DNA from: Ardenticatena maritima
GTDB lineage: Bacteria; Chloroflexota; Anaerolineae; Ardenticatenales; Ardenticatenaceae
NCBI RefSeq assembly: GCF_001306175.1
Contig: NZ_LGKN01000009.1
Location: 393,038 to 457,037, forward strand
Direction: 5' to 3'
Length of the DNA: 64,000 nucleotides
Positions 21,477 through 29,797 of this stretch are shown here, piece after piece. A model generated the notes under the pieces. It was not told where the DNA came from and ran no database searches. It saw only the letters and a list, made by a program, of their open reading frames with translations. A program made the translations under genes and the position numbers. Each line of letters begins with the position of its first letter. Position 1 is the stretch's first letter.

Positions 21477-22145
21477 TTATGAGCCGACTACCGTCTCCAC
21501 TTCATTTGGTTCGAGGTAATAGGTCATGCTTTGCAACGCCAGCACCGGGTCAATGTATTCAACGCGCACGCCTTCAGGCACACTCAGCGTAATGGGCGCG
21601 TAGTTCAGAATGGCGCGCACGCCCCCTTCGATGAGGCGATTGGCTACATCTTGCGCCGCTTCAGCCGGCACAGCAATAATGCCAATGCGAATCCCCAGTT
21701 CGGCGATACGCTCAGTCAACACATCCATGCTTTCAATCACCAGGCCGCCAATGCGTTGCCCAATTTTGGCGGGGTCGGCGTCAAAAACCGCCACAACTTG
21801 AAATCCACGATTGGCAAACCCTTTGTAATTTGCCAGCGCGTGCCCCAAATCACCAGCCCCAACAACCGCCATTGGCCATACGCGATCCACTTTGAGAATA
21901 CGCCGCAACTGGTCGCGCAGGTACTCAACATCATAGCCGGTGCCTTGCTTGCCAAACTCGCCAAAGTGAGAGAGGTCTTTGCGAATTTGCGCCGAACTGA
22001 TACCCAAACGCTCGCCCAATTCCTGCGACGATGTAATGCGCTTGCCTTGTCGAGCCATCAAATCGAGAGCACGCAAATAGACGGGAAGACGGTGGATGAC
22101 GATATCGGGGATAACCTTCTCAACAGGACCGTTCTTCTGGGTCAT
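21477..22145 (-). CDS. rex: Redox-sensing transcriptional repressor Rex
   Basis: A 222-residue NADH-sensing repressor. The N-terminal winged helix carries [27 protein letters not shown], nearly invariant in Rex. The C-terminal Rossmann domain has [11 protein letters not shown] and the [13 protein letters not shown] segment. High NADH releases Rex from DNA and turns on fermentative or respiratory genes. The ATG at 22145 follows GTGAGG. A Rex box overlaps its own promoter, so it should be autoregulated. Confidence 0.95.
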   Translation of the reverse strand: MTQKNGPVEKVIPDIVIHRLPVYLRALDLMARQGKRITSSQELGERLGISSAQIRKDLSHFGEFGKQGTGYDVEYLRDQLRRILKVDRVWPMAVVGAGDLGHALANYKGFANRGFQVVAVFDADPAKIGQRIGGLVIESMDVLTERIAELGIRIGIIAVPAEAAQDVANRLIEGGVRAILNYAPITLSVPEGVRVEYIDPVLALQSMTYYLEPNEVETVVGS

Positions 22146-22206
22146 TGACAAGCCTCACTTCAACAATATGAATCTCTTGTCTTCGTTTGTGAAAGTCTGC
22201 ACGCAC

Positions 22207-22241
22207 TTGTGCAGTATAGCACAAACAAAAGGCATGAGCAA
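22207..22241 (-). promoter_or_regulatory. rex promoter with overlapping Rex operator
   Basis: An 18-base site TTGTGCAGTATAGCACAA (22207-22224) matches the known Rex pattern TTGTG-N8-CACAA. It covers the minus-strand -10 TATACT (22218-22213). A -35 TTGCTC (22241-22236) stands 17 bases upstream. Occupation by Rex would block polymerase directly. Confidence 0.75.
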
Positions 22242-22704
22242 TCAGACTTGTCCATAAGAACAGACCGGAAGGCGGTGGCTGTGGAACATCACGTTCCACT
22301 GGTCAACATAAGAGGAGACCGATTGAAGCGCGAACGATGGTTCACACTTGTGCGCGGTTTTCAAAAAAGGTGCTCAGAAGGTACCCTTATTTTACAAATA
22401 TTTTCAGCACTTCGCTACCGCAATTTTGCGTATTTTTTGCACAAAATTGTCCAAAAAAGCGGGGGGTGTGGGGAGAGTGGTGCGGTTGGGGCTTCCTTTA
22501 TCTCTTATAGTTGGGGGGTAATACTCATTGCCAGAAAAAGGAACTTCCCAGCAATATGGCTGTTGAGGCAATGGCTGATGTGAAAAAAAGTAAAACGAGG
22601 CCAACTTAGAAGATTGGTTGCCCCGAGAATCAGACTTTATTCAACCTCAATGAAAAGTTTCATTTTCAAACCAGAATAGTAAAACTTTGTTTTGAATTTT
22701 CATT
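22225..22704. other. AT-richer intergenic stretch upstream of the GGDEF-EAL gene
   Basis: No convincing gene is present. A hairpin pairs 22281-22287 with 22293-22299 and is flanked by a possible GACC/GGTC closing helix. It does not match SRP RNA or a cyclic-di-GMP riboswitch that I can recognise. A frame of 86 codons from TTG 22323 to 22583 follows AGAGGAG, but its composition is not protein-like. A palindrome ATGAAAAGTTTCAT lies at 22650-22663, and a 13-base element TTTCATTTT(C/G)AAA occurs at 22658-22670 and 22698-22710, 40 bases apart. Confidence 0.5.
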
Positions 22705-22732
22705 TTGAAAGCATGATTTTCTTTGATATGAT
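22705..22732 (+). promoter_or_regulatory. Promoter of the GGDEF-EAL gene
   Basis: TTGAAA (22705-22710) and TATGAT (22727-22732) with 16 bases between. The -35 lies in the second copy of a 13-base repeat, so a regulator could act here. Confidence 0.55.
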
Positions 22733-22765
22733 GCTATAAGGTAGGTCATAGAGGCAAAACTTTGA

Positions 22766-25039
22766 TTGAAACGGCTTATGAGTATCCTTCAACGTATAAC
22801 AAGCACATGGCGTAGGTTGATTGAGCCATCAGCTTCCATCACGGACCCTGAGCGGCGTCTCAAATCGCGCTTTCTTATTCGCACCTTGGCTATCCTCTTT
22901 CCTATTGGTTTTTTCTTTACATTTTTGCCATTGTTGATTCTCCCCCAGGCGAACTGGTTGCGTGATACAGACATTCTATTTGTGCTCCCTGCGCTTGCCT
23001 TGTTGGCTTTCGCGTATGGATGGGCGCATCGTGGTGAGCATGAAAAGAGTGTTTGGTGGTTAAGCCTTGTGGGAAGCATCATTATTTTTATCATTGCGGT
23101 GCAAGATGGTGATGTAGAAGATTTGGTTTACTTTCTTTTGGTGCTCTTCCTGGCGAGCATGTTCTTGCCGCCGCGCTGGTTGTGGAGTGTGTTTATTGGT
23201 CAAGTCATTTTGGTGTTTTGGGCGCCATTTGTTTCTCCTGTACCTGTAGATTTAGTGGAGTTTGTGACATCCGAAGTCGCTTTTCTGGTAGTTGGATTTG
23301 CCTTGATACTTTTATTGAACACGTATCGTGAGCAATTGGAAACATTGCACCAGCGCTTATTGCGCCAGCGCGAACGGCAGTACCGCGAGCTTTTTGAAAT
23401 ACTTTTCGAAGGCATGGTTATCGTGCGCGATGGTGTGATAGAACATGTCACAGAAAGTTTTGCTACATTTGTGGGGCGGCGGCGGGAGACATTGATAGGG
23501 CGGCCATTGTTGACACTTTTTCCGCCAGAATCACATGCCATTATCAAGCATATTTTGGCGGAGAAAAAAAGCCCCCATGCGCATGAAGTGGTCGCTTGGA
23601 ATGCAGAGAACCAGCATGTGTATTTGGAAGTGGTGGGGAAAGTTTTTTACTTCGACGAGACACCTGTGCATATTCTGGCGTTTCGGGATATTACGCATCG
23701 TAAGCACATGGAACAGGAATTGCAATATCGCGCCCATCATGATGTATTGACAGGACTTCCCAATCGGGCGGCTTTACTGGCGCGGTTGCAACAGATGATT
23801 GATGAACACCAAAATGCGAAGAACAACAGCGGGGCATTTGCCTTGCTCTTTCTTGATCTGGACCGTTTTAAGCTCATCAATGATAGCCTAGGACATGCCG
23901 TTGGTGATCAAGTTTTGCGGGAAGTGGCGATACGTTTGCAATCTGCGCGACGTGAGGATGACATTGTCGCGCGGCTTGGCGGGGATGAGTTTGTCTTGGT
24001 ATTGACGGATGTCCACAGCCCCCATGAGGCGGAACAAGTCGCAAAACGTCTGCTTGATGTGCTCCGTCAACCCATTCGCGTGAACGACCATGAATTGTAT
24101 GTAGATGCGAGTATTGGTATCGCCATGGATATAGGCGATTACACCAGCGCCATGACGCTTTTACAGGATGCTGACATTGCCATGTACCACGCCAAAGCCG
24201 AAGGGCGTGGCACATATCGCTTTTTTAAGACGGCAATGCGCGAGGAGCTCCAGCGAACACACGCCATGAAAATGGAGTTGCGCCGAGCCATTCAACACCA
24301 ACAATTCGTGCCTTTCTACCAACCTATTTTCAATTTACAACAGAACCGCGTTGTGGGCATGGAAGTGTTTATGCGATGGCAACACCCAGAACGTGGGGTG
24401 ATTTCTCCTGAGACGTTTTTGCCTCTGCTTGAAGAGATGGGCGCTCTTTATACGGTCAGTTTGAGTGTATACGAACAGGCCTTTCGCGATTTTTCTCAAT
24501 GGAAGCGAACAATTCTGCATGAGACCGCCGCCTGGCTTCATGTGAATGTAGATACTTTGCAGTTGATGCAATCAGAGTTTGTCCAGGATCTGCTTACACG
24601 CATCGAAGCGCATGGTCTGTCTCCTTCGGACATTGCTGTGCAGGTGCATGAACCCGTGTTGTTAAGCCGTTCGGTCATGGTTGAAAAAACCTTGCAGATG
24701 CTCCAGCGTGCAGGTGTGCATTTGGTAATTGACGATTTTGGAACGGGGTACTCGTCGCTCACACTGTTGCACCATGTAAAACCCGCTGCAGTGATGTTAG
24801 ATCGCACCCTTATCGAGTGGCTTGATAGTGTTGAATATGTGCGTGTGCTAAAAGGGTTGGTCAATTTGATGCACGCCATGCAGGTGACGATTGGTATTGA
24901 AGGCATAGAAACCGAAGCACAGTTACACCGCTTGCACCAGCTGGCCTTTGAATGGGGGCAAGGATATGCTTTGGGGCGTCCGATGTCGAGTGCAGCGGCA
25001 ATGCGCTGGTGGCACTCTCCACCAGTTGGCGCGGAGTAG
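22766..25039 (+). CDS. Membrane PAS-GGDEF-EAL cyclic-di-GMP protein
   Basis: A 757-residue signalling protein. Six membrane helices lie in residues 35-190, a PAS domain in about 205-320, GGDEF in 330-495 and EAL in 505-755. The GGDEF site is intact (RLGGDEFVLVL), as is the IMYHAK-type end. The EAL domain is altered: EAL reads EVF, LEITES reads VQVHEP, and the usual KIDRSF lysine is replaced (VMLDRT), while DDFGTG and EGIETE remain. So a cyclase with an impaired or sensory EAL domain is likely. The TTG at 22766 has GAGG 11 bases upstream. ATG at 22778 is the alternative. The gene is clearly AT-richer than its neighbours. Confidence 0.85.
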   Translation: MKRLMSILQRITSTWRRLIEPSASITDPERRLKSRFLIRTLAILFPIGFFFTFLPLLILPQANWLRDTDILFVLPALALLAFAYGWAHRGEHEKSVWWLSLVGSIIIFIIAVQDGDVEDLVYFLLVLFLASMFLPPRWLWSVFIGQVILVFWAPFVSPVPVDLVEFVTSEVAFLVVGFALILLLNTYREQLETLHQRLLRQRERQYRELFEILFEGMVIVRDGVIEHVTESFATFVGRRRETLIGRPLLTLFPPESHAIIKHILAEKKSPHAHEVVAWNAENQHVYLEVVGKVFYFDETPVHILAFRDITHRKHMEQELQYRAHHDVLTGLPNRAALLARLQQMIDEHQNAKNNSGAFALLFLDLDRFKLINDSLGHAVGDQVLREVAIRLQSARREDDIVARLGGDEFVLVLTDVHSPHEAEQVAKRLLDVLRQPIRVNDHELYVDASIGIAMDIGDYTSAMTLLQDADIAMYHAKAEGRGTYRFFKTAMREELQRTHAMKMELRRAIQHQQFVPFYQPIFNLQQNRVVGMEVFMRWQHPERGVISPETFLPLLEEMGALYTVSLSVYEQAFRDFSQWKRTILHETAAWLHVNVDTLQLMQSEFVQDLLTRIEAHGLSPSDIAVQVHEPVLLSRSVMVEKTLQMLQRAGVHLVIDDFGTGYSSLTLLHHVKPAAVMLDRTLIEWLDSVEYVRVLKGLVNLMHAMQVTIGIEGIETEAQLHRLHQLAFEWGQGYALGRPMSSAAAMRWWHSPPVGAE

Positions 25040-25133
25040 GAAGGTTTTTTCTTCAGTACTGCTCAGACCACCCGTTGAACATGTGATTGACTTGCGTTTT
25101 CAAGTGCGCAACACAAACGAACCTCTTTCCCAA

Positions 25134-25162
25134 TTTGCCCCATTCGGCAACCTCATTATACT
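25134..25162 (+). promoter_or_regulatory. tRNA-Cys promoter
   Basis: TTTGCC (25134-25139) and TATACT (25157-25162) with 17 bases between, 12 bases before the tRNA. Confidence 0.6.
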
Positions 25163-25174
25163 TACACACGGCAA

Positions 25175-25245
25175 GGCGACGTAGCCAAGGGGTAAGGCAG
25201 CGGTCTGCAAAACCGCGATCGCCGGTTCGAATCCGGCCGTCGCCT
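25175..25245 (+). tRNA. tRNA-Cys(GCA)
   Basis: A complete cloverleaf. Acceptor stem GGCGACG (25175-25181) pairs with CGTCGCC (25238-25244). The anticodon stem GCGGT/ACCGC has loop CTGCAAA and anticodon GCA at 25207-25209. T arm GCCGG-TTCGAAT-CCGGC. The CCA end is not encoded. Confidence 0.95.
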
Positions 25246-25255
25246 CTGCAAAGCC

Positions 25256-25283
25256 AAACGCCCGCTCATGTGAGCGGGCGTTT
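25256..25283. terminator. Bidirectional terminator of tRNA-Cys and GH13 gene
   Basis: A 13-bp stem (25256-25268 with 25271-25283) followed by T residues on the plus strand. It lies between the tRNA and the converging glycosidase. Confidence 0.85.
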
Positions 25284-25299
25284 TCGCGTTCCAGCGCCT

Positions 25300-26763
25300 T
25301 TACGCGGTGTACCAGACAATCCCATCACACGGCGGCACAACCACTTCCAGGTGCCCATTGTCCAACGTATCCACCCCACTCCCGCCGTAGATGCGCGTCA
25401 ACGCCACATGCTCTTTGCCGCACAACGCCCCCACATTCAGCGTGATGCGCCGTGTGCCATCAGCACGGTTGACCACCACCAGCGCCGTCTCATCACCCTG
25501 ACACCGTGCAAAGGCATAGACATCGTCGTCGGCATAGAGACGATGATACGAACCCGTGCGCAGTGCTATGTGCCCCTTGCGCATGGCAATCAGGCGCTTG
25601 TAGAAGTCCCGCAACTCGTGGTTCCAGAGATGCGGGCGGTCCCATGGAAACGTGGCGCGTGCTTCACGGTCGGGACGGCCGCCTTCCATGCCGATTTCGC
25701 TGCCGTAGTAGATGCAGGGCGCCCCCGGAAACGTAAATTGCAACAGCGCCGCCAGTTTGACACGGCGCACATCGCCATTGGCAACCGTCAATAAACGGGC
25801 GGTATCGTGACTGTCGAGCAAATTCATTTGTGCGCATTGAATTTCCCACGGATAGAGCGCCAGCAACTCGTCAATGCGCTCGGCATACTCTCGCGCCGTG
25901 ATCGGCTCATCCACAGGCGGACGGCGGTCGAAAACGGCGTCGTGGTTGACGTGCTCGCCAATCACATAGCGAATTACCCACGTGGCATAGAGGTAGTTCA
26001 TCACCGCGTCGAATTGGTCGCCTTGCAACCACTCTTGCGCTTCAGCCCAAATTTCACCGACGATATAGGCTTCTGGATTGGCGGCTTTCACCACCCGCCG
26101 AAACCCTTGCCAAAAACCGGGCGTCTTGATTTCAAACGGCACATCCAGCCGCCAGCCGTCAGCCCCCTGCTCAATCCAGTAGCGCGCCACCTGGTAAATG
26201 TAGGCTTGCACTTCGGGATTGTCGTGGTTGAGCGTGGGCATGTGGTGCAGGTTCCACCACGCCCAGTAGCCGGGGGGACGGCTGGTGTCGTAGGCGTTGG
26301 GCGGCCACTCCAAAATACGATACCAATCACGATAGGGCGAGGCTTCACCATTTTCGAGAATGTCGGCAAAAGGCTGGAAACTGCGCGCCGTGTGGTTGAA
26401 GACGCCATCAATCACAATGCGAATCCCCGCACGGTGGGCTTCATCCAGAAAGGTGCGGAAAGCCTCGTTGCCGCCCAGCAGGGGGTCTACCTGCAAGTAG
26501 TCATGCGTGTTGTAGCGGTGGTTGCTGGTGGAAGCAAAAATAGGGCAGAGATAAAGAGCGGTAATCCCCAAATCACACAGATAATCAAGATGCTCGACAA
26601 TGCCCAACAAATCACCGCCTTTGTAGCCATGCTCGGTCGGGGGTGTGTCCCATGGCTCAATGTGCGCCGGCTTGGGCAGACGCGCACTCCGCGCGAAGCG
26701 GTCGGGGAAAATCTGGTAGAAGATCGCGTGCTTGACCCATTCGGGTGTTTTAGCAGTTGTCAT
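25300..26763 (-). CDS. GH13 alpha-glycosidase (cyclomaltodextrinase/neopullulanase-like)
   Basis: A 487-residue alpha-amylase-family enzyme, probably cytoplasmic, since no signal peptide is seen. It starts directly with the barrel (AIFYQIFPDRFARS), so the N-terminal CBM34 of classic neopullulanases is absent. GH13 regions are visible: DGVFNHTA, the nucleophile aspartate in GWRLDVPFE near residue 210, the acid/base glutamate in YIVGEIW near 240, and the third acid in LLDSHDTAR near 318. The ATG follows AAAGGAGCC. A LacI-type operator lies at its promoter, so maltodextrin-induced expression is likely. Exact substrate unknown. Confidence 0.88.
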   Translation of the reverse strand: MTTAKTPEWVKHAIFYQIFPDRFARSARLPKPAHIEPWDTPPTEHGYKGGDLLGIVEHLDYLCDLGITALYLCPIFASTSNHRYNTHDYLQVDPLLGGNEAFRTFLDEAHRAGIRIVIDGVFNHTARSFQPFADILENGEASPYRDWYRILEWPPNAYDTSRPPGYWAWWNLHHMPTLNHDNPEVQAYIYQVARYWIEQGADGWRLDVPFEIKTPGFWQGFRRVVKAANPEAYIVGEIWAEAQEWLQGDQFDAVMNYLYATWVIRYVIGEHVNHDAVFDRRPPVDEPITAREYAERIDELLALYPWEIQCAQMNLLDSHDTARLLTVANGDVRRVKLAALLQFTFPGAPCIYYGSEIGMEGGRPDREARATFPWDRPHLWNHELRDFYKRLIAMRKGHIALRTGSYHRLYADDDVYAFARCQGDETALVVVNRADGTRRITLNVGALCGKEHVALTRIYGGSGVDTLDNGHLEVVVPPCDGIVWYTA

Positions 26764-26803
26764 GGGTGGCTCCTTTCCTGCTTGCACGTGTTACTTGCAT
26801 ACT

Positions 26804-26844
26804 TGGGAACGTTCTCAGCATATCACATGACATGCGTGTGTCAA
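26804..26844 (-). promoter_or_regulatory. GH13 promoter with LacI-type operator
   Basis: On the minus strand TTGACA (26844-26839) and TATGCT (26822-26817) with 16 bases between. Immediately downstream lies the palindrome TGGGAACGTTCTCA (26804-26817), the form used by LacI/CcpA/MalR-type repressors. No such repressor gene is in the window. Confidence 0.75.
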
Positions 26845-26929
26845 TCAGACGCCACACGAAACGCCTTGTGGTTCGAGCAGACAGTCGGCAATGTGCCGAT
26901 GCGTGCAGCAAAGGGCGACCACCGGTTTC

Positions 26930-26958
26930 TTGACAAGAGGCGCGAAGTGCGATATCTT
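26930..26958 (+). promoter_or_regulatory. Promoter of the zinc-resistance operon
   Basis: TTGACA (26930-26935) and TATCTT (26953-26958) with a 17-base spacer. Confidence 0.75.
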
Positions 26959-26970
26959 TATTGCGCTTAT

Positions 26971-26990
26971 ATATGAACAATCGCTCATAT
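26971..26990 (+). promoter_or_regulatory. ArsR/SmtB-type operator
   Basis: The imperfect palindrome ATATGAACAATCGCTCATAT lies 13 bases after the -10. The ATATGA/TCATAT arms fit the operators of SmtB/ZiaR-type sensors. It should be bound by the regulator encoded just downstream. Confidence 0.75.
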
Positions 26991-27018
26991 TTTCATGTAT
27001 CGAATAGGAGATTCAACC

Positions 27019-27333
27019 ATGATGACGCCAATTGCTTGCGACCTCGATGAGGCGACCGCCGTTGCCCTTGCCGACCTGTTTAAAGCCCTGGCCGACCCGA
27101 CGCGCGTGCGGTTGATTGCATGTTTGTTGGAAGGCGAAATGTGCGTCCATGAACTCACCGATGCCGTCGGACCAAGCCAGAGCGCTGTTTCGCACCAACT
27201 GCGGCTTTTGCGCGCCATGCGCCTGGTCAACACCCGCCGCGAGGGACGCCACGTCTATTACAGCCTTGCCGACGACCATGTGGCGACGTTGTTGCAGGTG
27301 GGGCTGGAACACGTCCAGGAAAGCACAACCTGA
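27019..27333 (+). CDS. ArsR/SmtB-family zinc-responsive repressor
   Basis: A 104-residue winged-helix metalloregulator. The recognition helix region is SQSAVSHQLRLLRAMRLV. The C-terminal helix reads DDHVATLLQVGLEHVQES, which gives D-x-H-x10-H-x2-E, exactly the alpha-5 zinc site of SmtB/CzrA. The alpha-3 site is not the cadmium/lead CVC type (CVH here). This indicates a zinc sensor that releases DNA when zinc binds. The ATG at 27019 follows AGGAG. An upstream ATG at 26995 has no ribosome site. It is directly followed by the exporter gene. Confidence 0.88.
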   Translation: MMTPIACDLDEATAVALADLFKALADPTRVRLIACLLEGEMCVHELTDAVGPSQSAVSHQLRLLRAMRLVNTRREGRHVYYSLADDHVATLLQVGLEHVQESTT

Positions 27334-27338
27334 GGGCG

Positions 27339-29663
27339 ATGCATATGGTCGAAAAGGTTAAACTCCCGTCTCGCGATATTCTTCCCAACAATGCAACCTG
27401 CACGCATTGTGTCAACACACTGGCTGACGCCCTGCGTGACGAGCAGGGCGTCCTGAACGTCCATCAAGATGGCGTGCACACGATTTGCGTGCACTACGAT
27501 ACAGACGTCACCACCGCCGACACCATTACGCGCACGGCACGCCTGCGTGGTGCAGACGTGCAAAGCCGCTATCGGCAGGTGCGTTTGGCGGTTGACGGGC
27601 TGGATTGCGGCAGTTGCGCCCAGACGCTTGAAGAAAGTTTGCGCCGCCTGCCGGGGGTTGTCCAGGCGCGTGCGTCCGTAGCAACCGGCGACGTTTTCAT
27701 CGAATGGGATACCGCCTACGTCGACGAGGACGAGATTACCGCCGTGCTGCACGATTTGGGGCATATTGTGCGCGAACCCACTTCAGAAGAGGAGACGCCC
27801 ACAACTCCGCCAGCCTGGTGTCTTCATGCGCCGCTTCTCTTCGGGGTGGGCGCTTTTGTGGGGGGGCTTTTGCTCTCGTGGAGACATACGACGCCTTGGG
27901 AGAGTGTGGCGTTTGCGCTCGCCATGCTTGCGGCAGGAGCGCCAATTGCCCGTCGGGGCGTTCAGGCGTTTCGCCGTAGTCGGCGGTTGACGATTGACGC
28001 CCTGATGACCATTGCGGCCATTGGCGCCGCTCTTCTGGGTGAATGGGGCGAAGGCGCCGCCGTGGTGGTGCTGTTTGCCATTGGTGAATGGCTGGAACAC
28101 TTCGCCATGGAACGCGCGCGCCACTCTGTGCGCAGTTTGATGGAACTTGTCCCCGATACCGCCCATCGCCTTCTTCCCGATGGAACAACCGAAACGGTGC
28201 CGGCGCGCGCCTTGCGTGTGGGGGATACGATTCTTGTTCGCCCTGGTGAGCGCATTCCCGCCGATGGCGTTGTCGTCGCGGGGCAATCCGCCGTCAATCA
28301 GGCGCCTGTGACGGGCGAAAGTATGCCTGTTTTCAAAACCGTGGGCGACCCCGTGTTTTCTGGGACAGTCAATGGCGAAGGTGTCATCGAGGTGCGCATT
28401 ACCCGCCCCGCCGACCAGAGCACGATTGCGCGCATTGTGGCGCTCGTGCAGGACGCCCAAAGCCGCAAAGCCGAAAGCGAGCGCATGGTAGACCGCTTTG
28501 CTGCACGCTACACCCCCGCCGTGGTCGTCGGCGCAATTGTGCTCGCCATTGTGTTGCTGCTTGTTGGGCTTCCCCCGCGCGAAGCAATGTTGCGGGCGCT
28601 TGTGCTCCTGGTGATTTCATGCCCCTGTGCGCTTGTCATCAGTACGCCCGTGAGTGTGCTCAGCGCCATCAGCGGTGCGGCGCGGCATGGCGTGCTCATC
28701 AAGGGGGGGCGCGCGCTGGAAGCGTTGGGGCGCGTGCGCGTCGTTGCCATTGACAAAACGGGAACGCTGACGCGCGGCGAACCGCGCGTGACCAATATCA
28801 TTCCCCTGGAAGGCGACCGCGAAACGCTCTTGCGGCTTGCCGCCGCTGTGGAAGCCCGTAGCGAGCACCCCTTGGCGCGTGCTGTTGTCGCGGCTGCTGA
28901 GGAGGAAGGGCTTGCCGTCCCGCCAGCGCAAGCGGTACGCACGTTGACAGGACGCGGCATCACCGGTGTTGTGAACGGGCGCACCGTGCGCATTGGCACG
29001 CGCGATCTCTTTGAGCACATTCCCGATATTGCTGTTGACCATCTCCATCGGCTTGAAAACGAAGCCAAAACCACCATGCTCGTCGCGCAAGATGAGCGCA
29101 TCCTCGGCATCATCGCCGTCGCCGATACCATTCGCGCTGAAGCCAAAGAAGCCGTCGCCGCCCTGCATCGCCTTGGTATCGAGCGGGTGGTGCTCCTGAC
29201 AGGCGACAACGAGACCACCGCCCGCGCTGTCGCCGCGCAAGTGGGCATCGATGACGTGCGCGCCGGGTTGTTGCCTGAGGAGAAATCCGCGGCTGTGGAA
29301 GCCCTGCACGCCCAGTACGGCGCGGTCGCCATGGTGGGCGACGGCATCAACGACGCGCCGGCGCTCGCCACCGCCGATGTGGGGATTGCCATGGGCGCCG
29401 CTGGTACACATCAAGCCATCGAAACCGCCGATGTGGCGCTGATGAGCGACGACTTGCGCAAAATCGCCTATGCCCTGCGGCTGGGGCGGGCGGCACGGCG
29501 CACCATTGCCGCCAACATTCTGTTCAGCGTGGGCATCAAACTGCTCTTCATGGCGCTTGCCATCCCCGGCTGGACCACGCTCTGGCTGGCGGTGCTCGCC
29601 GATGACGGCGCCAGTTTGCTGGTCACCGCCAACGGGTTGCGCTTGCGCCGTGTGCGCGGCTGA
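27339..29663 (+). CDS. Zn/Cd-exporting P1B-type ATPase (ZntA/CadA-like)
   Basis: A 774-residue metal pump. Two N-terminal metal-binding domains carry CTHC (near residue 21) and CGSC (near 89). The membrane metal site is CPC in ISCPCALVIS, the phosphorylation site DKTGT, the nucleotide site SEHPLARAV, and the hinge GDGINDAPAL. The last helices keep a lysine (VGIKLLF) and an aspartate (LADDGASLL), as in zinc pumps. It begins five bases after the regulator stop, so the two form an operon de-repressed by zinc. Confidence 0.92.
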   Translation: MHMVEKVKLPSRDILPNNATCTHCVNTLADALRDEQGVLNVHQDGVHTICVHYDTDVTTADTITRTARLRGADVQSRYRQVRLAVDGLDCGSCAQTLEESLRRLPGVVQARASVATGDVFIEWDTAYVDEDEITAVLHDLGHIVREPTSEEETPTTPPAWCLHAPLLFGVGAFVGGLLLSWRHTTPWESVAFALAMLAAGAPIARRGVQAFRRSRRLTIDALMTIAAIGAALLGEWGEGAAVVVLFAIGEWLEHFAMERARHSVRSLMELVPDTAHRLLPDGTTETVPARALRVGDTILVRPGERIPADGVVVAGQSAVNQAPVTGESMPVFKTVGDPVFSGTVNGEGVIEVRITRPADQSTIARIVALVQDAQSRKAESERMVDRFAARYTPAVVVGAIVLAIVLLLVGLPPREAMLRALVLLVISCPCALVISTPVSVLSAISGAARHGVLIKGGRALEALGRVRVVAIDKTGTLTRGEPRVTNIIPLEGDRETLLRLAAAVEARSEHPLARAVVAAAEEEGLAVPPAQAVRTLTGRGITGVVNGRTVRIGTRDLFEHIPDIAVDHLHRLENEAKTTMLVAQDERILGIIAVADTIRAEAKEAVAALHRLGIERVVLLTGDNETTARAVAAQVGIDDVRAGLLPEEKSAAVEALHAQYGAVAMVGDGINDAPALATADVGIAMGAAGTHQAIETADVALMSDDLRKIAYALRLGRAARRTIAANILFSVGIKLLFMALAIPGWTTLWLAVLADDGASLLVTANGLRLRRVRG

Positions 29664-29688
29664 TTGCCGCATGCGGAAGATTTTCCCC

Positions 29689-29721
29689 GCGCCTCGCTGG
29701 TCCTTTCAACCGGCGAGGCGC
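29689..29721 (+). terminator. Hairpin after the zinc ATPase
   Basis: A 9-bp stem (29689-29697 with 29713-29721) with a short ATTTG tail. Probably a moderate terminator. Confidence 0.55.
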
Positions 29722-29797
29722 ATTTGACATCGCTTCTCACCTGTGGCACACCCTCGCCGGTGTCAAAAGCCAACCAATCCAGAAGAGGACACACCCC

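Noticed and set aside
22264..22304. SRP RNA or cyclic-di-GMP riboswitch
   Set aside because: GGAAGG resembles the SRP tip, but the flanking AGCAGC is missing. No conserved GEMM elements were found.
22323..22583. Possible 86-residue protein from TTG with AGAGGAG upstream
   Set aside because: The ribosome site is good, but the residue composition is erratic (Trp, Arg, Phe, Cys) and no fold or signal is visible. Kept only as a note on the intergenic stretch.
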